This document shows, in pieces, positions 62,599-64,000 of a stretch of 64,000 bases of DNA. The DNA is from Paenibacillus antri (GTDB taxonomy: Bacteria > Bacillota > Bacilli > Paenibacillales > YIM-B00363): the NCBI RefSeq assembly GCF_005765165.1, contig NZ_VCIW01000015.1, positions 62,001 to 126,000 on the forward strand, in the 5' to 3' direction. The number at the start of each line of letters is the position of its first letter. Position 1 is the first letter of the stretch. Made by a program: the position numbers and the translations under genes. The notes beneath the pieces were generated by a model. The model did no database searches, was not told the DNA's origin, and worked only from the letters and a program-made list of their open reading frames with translations.

Positions 62599-62627
62599 AG
62601 CGCGGGGAGAGGAACCCCTCCCCGCTG
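62599..62627. other. GC-rich hairpin between repeat copies 5 and 6
   Basis: GCGGGGAGAGG pairs with CCCCTCCCCGC around two A residues. It may help end transcription of the aminotransferase gene, although no T-run follows on the minus strand. Confidence 0.5.
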
Positions 62628-62655
62628 CTGAGCCGATGGGATAACGCTCCTAAGA
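62628..62655 (+). repeat. 28-nt dispersed repeat, copy 6
   Basis: Starts CTGAGCCGATGGGATAACGC and ends TCCTAAGA, 57 bases behind copy 5 and 4 bases from the stop of the aminotransferase gene. Confidence 0.85.
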
Positions 62656-62659
62656 GACG

Positions 62660-63826
62660 TCAGGAGGACGACAGCCCGTCGGCGAAGCGCTCGATCCGAT
62701 CCAACGCGGCGGCGAGCGTCTCCATCGAGCATGCATACGACAGTCGCACATATCCCTCGCCGAGCGGCGTGAAGGCGCTGCCCGGCACGACGGCGACGCG
62801 CTGCTCGTCGAGCAGACGGTAAGCGAACGACGTCGAGTCGAGGCCGAATTTCCGCACGGACGGGAAAATGTAAAACGCGCCTTCGGGTTTCGCGACGTCG
62901 AAGCTGGCCGCGACGAGCCGCGCGTACGCGTAGTCGCGGCGGGCGACATACGCCTCCCGCATCGGGAGGGCGTCGTCGATGCCGGCGGTGAGCGCCTCGA
63001 GCGCCGCGTATTGGCTCACCGACGCCGCGCAGGTGACGTTGTACTGCAGCACCTTCACCATGTGCTGCGTGATCGCCGCCGGCGCGAACGTGAAGCCGAT
63101 GCGCCAGCCGGTCATCGAATGCGACTTCGACAGCCCGTTCACGACGATCGTCCGCTCCCGCATGCCTGGATACGAGGCGATGGAGGCGTGGGGACGATCG
63201 TATACGAGCTCGCTGTAAATTTCGTCGGAGATGACGAACAGATCCCGGCGCGACAGCAGCTCGGCCAGCGCCGACAGCTCGTCCGGCGCCAGCGCGGCGC
63301 CCGTCGGATTGGACGGCGACGCGAGAATGACGCAGCGCGTCCGCTCGGTGAGCGCCGGCTCGAGCTTCTCGGCGGTCAGCTTGAAGCCGCTGTCCGTTAC
63401 GTCGACGTACACGGGGATGGCTCCGCACAGCCGGATGAGCGGCTCATAGCCGGGGTATACGGGGCCGGGGAGCACGACCTCGACGCCGGGCTCGAGAATC
63501 GTCCGCAGCGCCATGTCGATCGCCTGGCTGGCCCCGACGGTAACGAGCGTCTCGTCCGACCCGCGATACTCTAAGCCGTATTTCGATCGAACGAAAGCGG
63601 CGGCGGCGTCTCGCAGCTCCGGCAGGCCGGCGTTCGGCGTATACACGGTCTTCCCGTCCCGAGCGGCCCGGGCGGCCGCCTCGACGATATGCGGGGGCGT
63701 CGGGAAATCCGGCTGACCGATCGTCAGCGAGAAGACGTCCTTATATTGGGCGACCCGGTTCGCCATCTGGCGAATGCCGGAAATCGCGATGCCGCGAATG
63801 TCGCCGCGAATCAAATGTTCTACCAT
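62660..63826 (-). CDS. patA: PLP-dependent aminotransferase, PatA-like (N-acetyl-L,L-DAP aminotransferase)
   Basis: The 388-residue fold-type I aminotransferase has TIGQPDFPTPPHIVEAA (about 35-51), YTPNAGLPELRDA, SPSNPTGAALAPDEL (about 170-184), ISDEIYSELVYD (about 200-211), the PLP Lys in VVNGLSKSHSMTGWRIGF (near 237) and a C-terminal Arg in YVRLSYA. Its place opposite dapH and the deacetylase suggests it makes N-acetyl-L,L-DAP, the middle step of the acetylase branch, as PatA does in Bacillus. Aspartate aminotransferase-like activity is possible. AGGTG precedes the ATG at 63826. Confidence 0.85.
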   Translation of the reverse strand: MVEHLIRGDIRGIAISGIRQMANRVAQYKDVFSLTIGQPDFPTPPHIVEAAARAARDGKTVYTPNAGLPELRDAAAAFVRSKYGLEYRGSDETLVTVGASQAIDMALRTILEPGVEVVLPGPVYPGYEPLIRLCGAIPVYVDVTDSGFKLTAEKLEPALTERTRCVILASPSNPTGAALAPDELSALAELLSRRDLFVISDEIYSELVYDRPHASIASYPGMRERTIVVNGLSKSHSMTGWRIGFTFAPAAITQHMVKVLQYNVTCAASVSQYAALEALTAGIDDALPMREAYVARRDYAYARLVAASFDVAKPEGAFYIFPSVRKFGLDSTSFAYRLLDEQRVAVVPGSAFTPLGEGYVRLSYACSMETLAAALDRIERFADGLSSS

Positions 63827-63875
63827 GAATCGACACCTGCCTACATAAAGTAACAACATCATAGCATAAAATGGG

Positions 63876-63904
63876 TTGACTTGAACGCCGCATCATGTCA
63901 TAAT
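63876..63904 (+). promoter_or_regulatory. Sigma-A promoter of a pyr operon
   Basis: TTGACT at 63876-63881 and CATAAT at 63899-63904 are 17 bases apart, with TG one base ahead of the -10. It faces away from the aminotransferase gene. Confidence 0.75.
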
Positions 63905-63924
63905 TCTTTCTAATCGAATAAGCA

Positions 63925-63957
63925 CCTTTAAGGACAGTCCCGTGAGGCTGGCAAGGT
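63925..63957 (+). promoter_or_regulatory. PyrR-binding leader RNA (pyr attenuator)
   Basis: AGTCCCGTGAGGCT at 63936-63949 matches the PyrR loop consensus ARUCCNGNGAGGYU at every position. It is flanked by CCTTTAAGGAC and GGCAAGG that form the stem. PyrR with UMP binds it and promotes termination. The controlled genes (probably pyrR/pyrB onward) lie beyond the window; the last 45 bases contain an open GTG frame that I cannot assign. Confidence 0.85.
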
Positions 63958-64000
63958 GAACGATATTGCGACGAAGAAGCCGAAGGCGGTACTTCGCGGC

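Noticed and set aside
62123-62655. CRISPR-like layout: 28-nt repeats with 29-31-nt spacers
   Set aside because: Only two copies stand in each direction, the pairs face each other, the spacers are hairpins, and no cas gene is in the window.

Overview
The window is a GC-rich (about 60% by eye) chromosomal segment of an endospore-forming Firmicute, most likely a member of the Paenibacillaceae. Pointers are the mraZ-to-ftsZ division and cell-wall cluster with spoVD and spoVE inside it, the spoIIGA-sigE-sigG cluster, the ylm genes (ylmC, pgeF, ylmE, sepF, ylmG, ylmH) followed by divIVA and ileS, the bacillithiol gene bshC, rsfA, ylaJ/yhcN and yteA-like sporulation genes, a T-box leader and a PyrR-type leader. 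Many genes begin with TTG or GTG behind strong AGGAGG-like ribosome sites.

Layout. 0-8 kb: end of a TerC-like gene, a small membrane protein, typA-ylaH, two unknown small genes, an LCP cell-wall ligase, a flavin-fold oxidase-like protein, ylaJ/yhcN (minus strand) and the PIN-PhoH gene ylaK. 8-15 kb: mostly envelope proteins of uncertain role (solute-binding-like protein, PcsB-like coiled coil, lipoprotein), a MidA-type methyltransferase, DUF2626, rsfA, DUF3397 and comFB. 15-21 kb: a complete oligopeptide ABC transporter (SBP, two permeases, two ATPases). 21-24.3 kb: bshC and ahcY. 24.4-27.4 kb: a TetR-regulated ABC exporter whose tandem operators overlap a near-consensus promoter. 27.5 kb: a DUF4349 lipoprotein. 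28.6-45.9 kb: the dcw cluster mraZ-rsmH-ftsL-pbpB-spoVD-murE-mraY-murD-spoVE-murB-murA-divIB-ftsA-ftsZ, without murF or murG. 46-47.2 kb: a transposase-like gene under a predicted LexA-controlled promoter, lying between inverted copies of a dispersed repeat. 47.4-50 kb: spoIIGA-sigE and sigG. 50-54.4 kb: the ylm genes and divIVA. 54.4-60.2 kb: T-box-ileS, DUF5665, yteA-like, lspA, rluD-like. 60.2-63.8 kb: dapH, acetyl-DAP deacetylase and a patA-like aminotransferase, which together form the acetylase branch of lysine/DAP synthesis and feed the DAP-type MurE encoded upstream. The right edge is the promoter and PyrR-binding leader of a pyr operon.

Most of the window is conserved housekeeping, division and sporulation DNA. 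The unusual content is concentrated in two intergenic islands (45.98-47.17 kb and 62.12-62.66 kb). These share a 28-nt repeat found six times, always arranged as inverted flanks. One island encloses an IS1595-like protein that appears to lack the first two catalytic acidic residues and carries two near-consensus SOS boxes over its promoter. The other encloses a 125-bp tandem repeat. Other points of interest are a 10-bp-periodic MraZ box array, a sigma-H promoter candidate before ftsA, Spo0A boxes before spoIIGA, and a well-placed start site left behind murE where murF could have been. All calls rest on reading the sequence; no database search was run.
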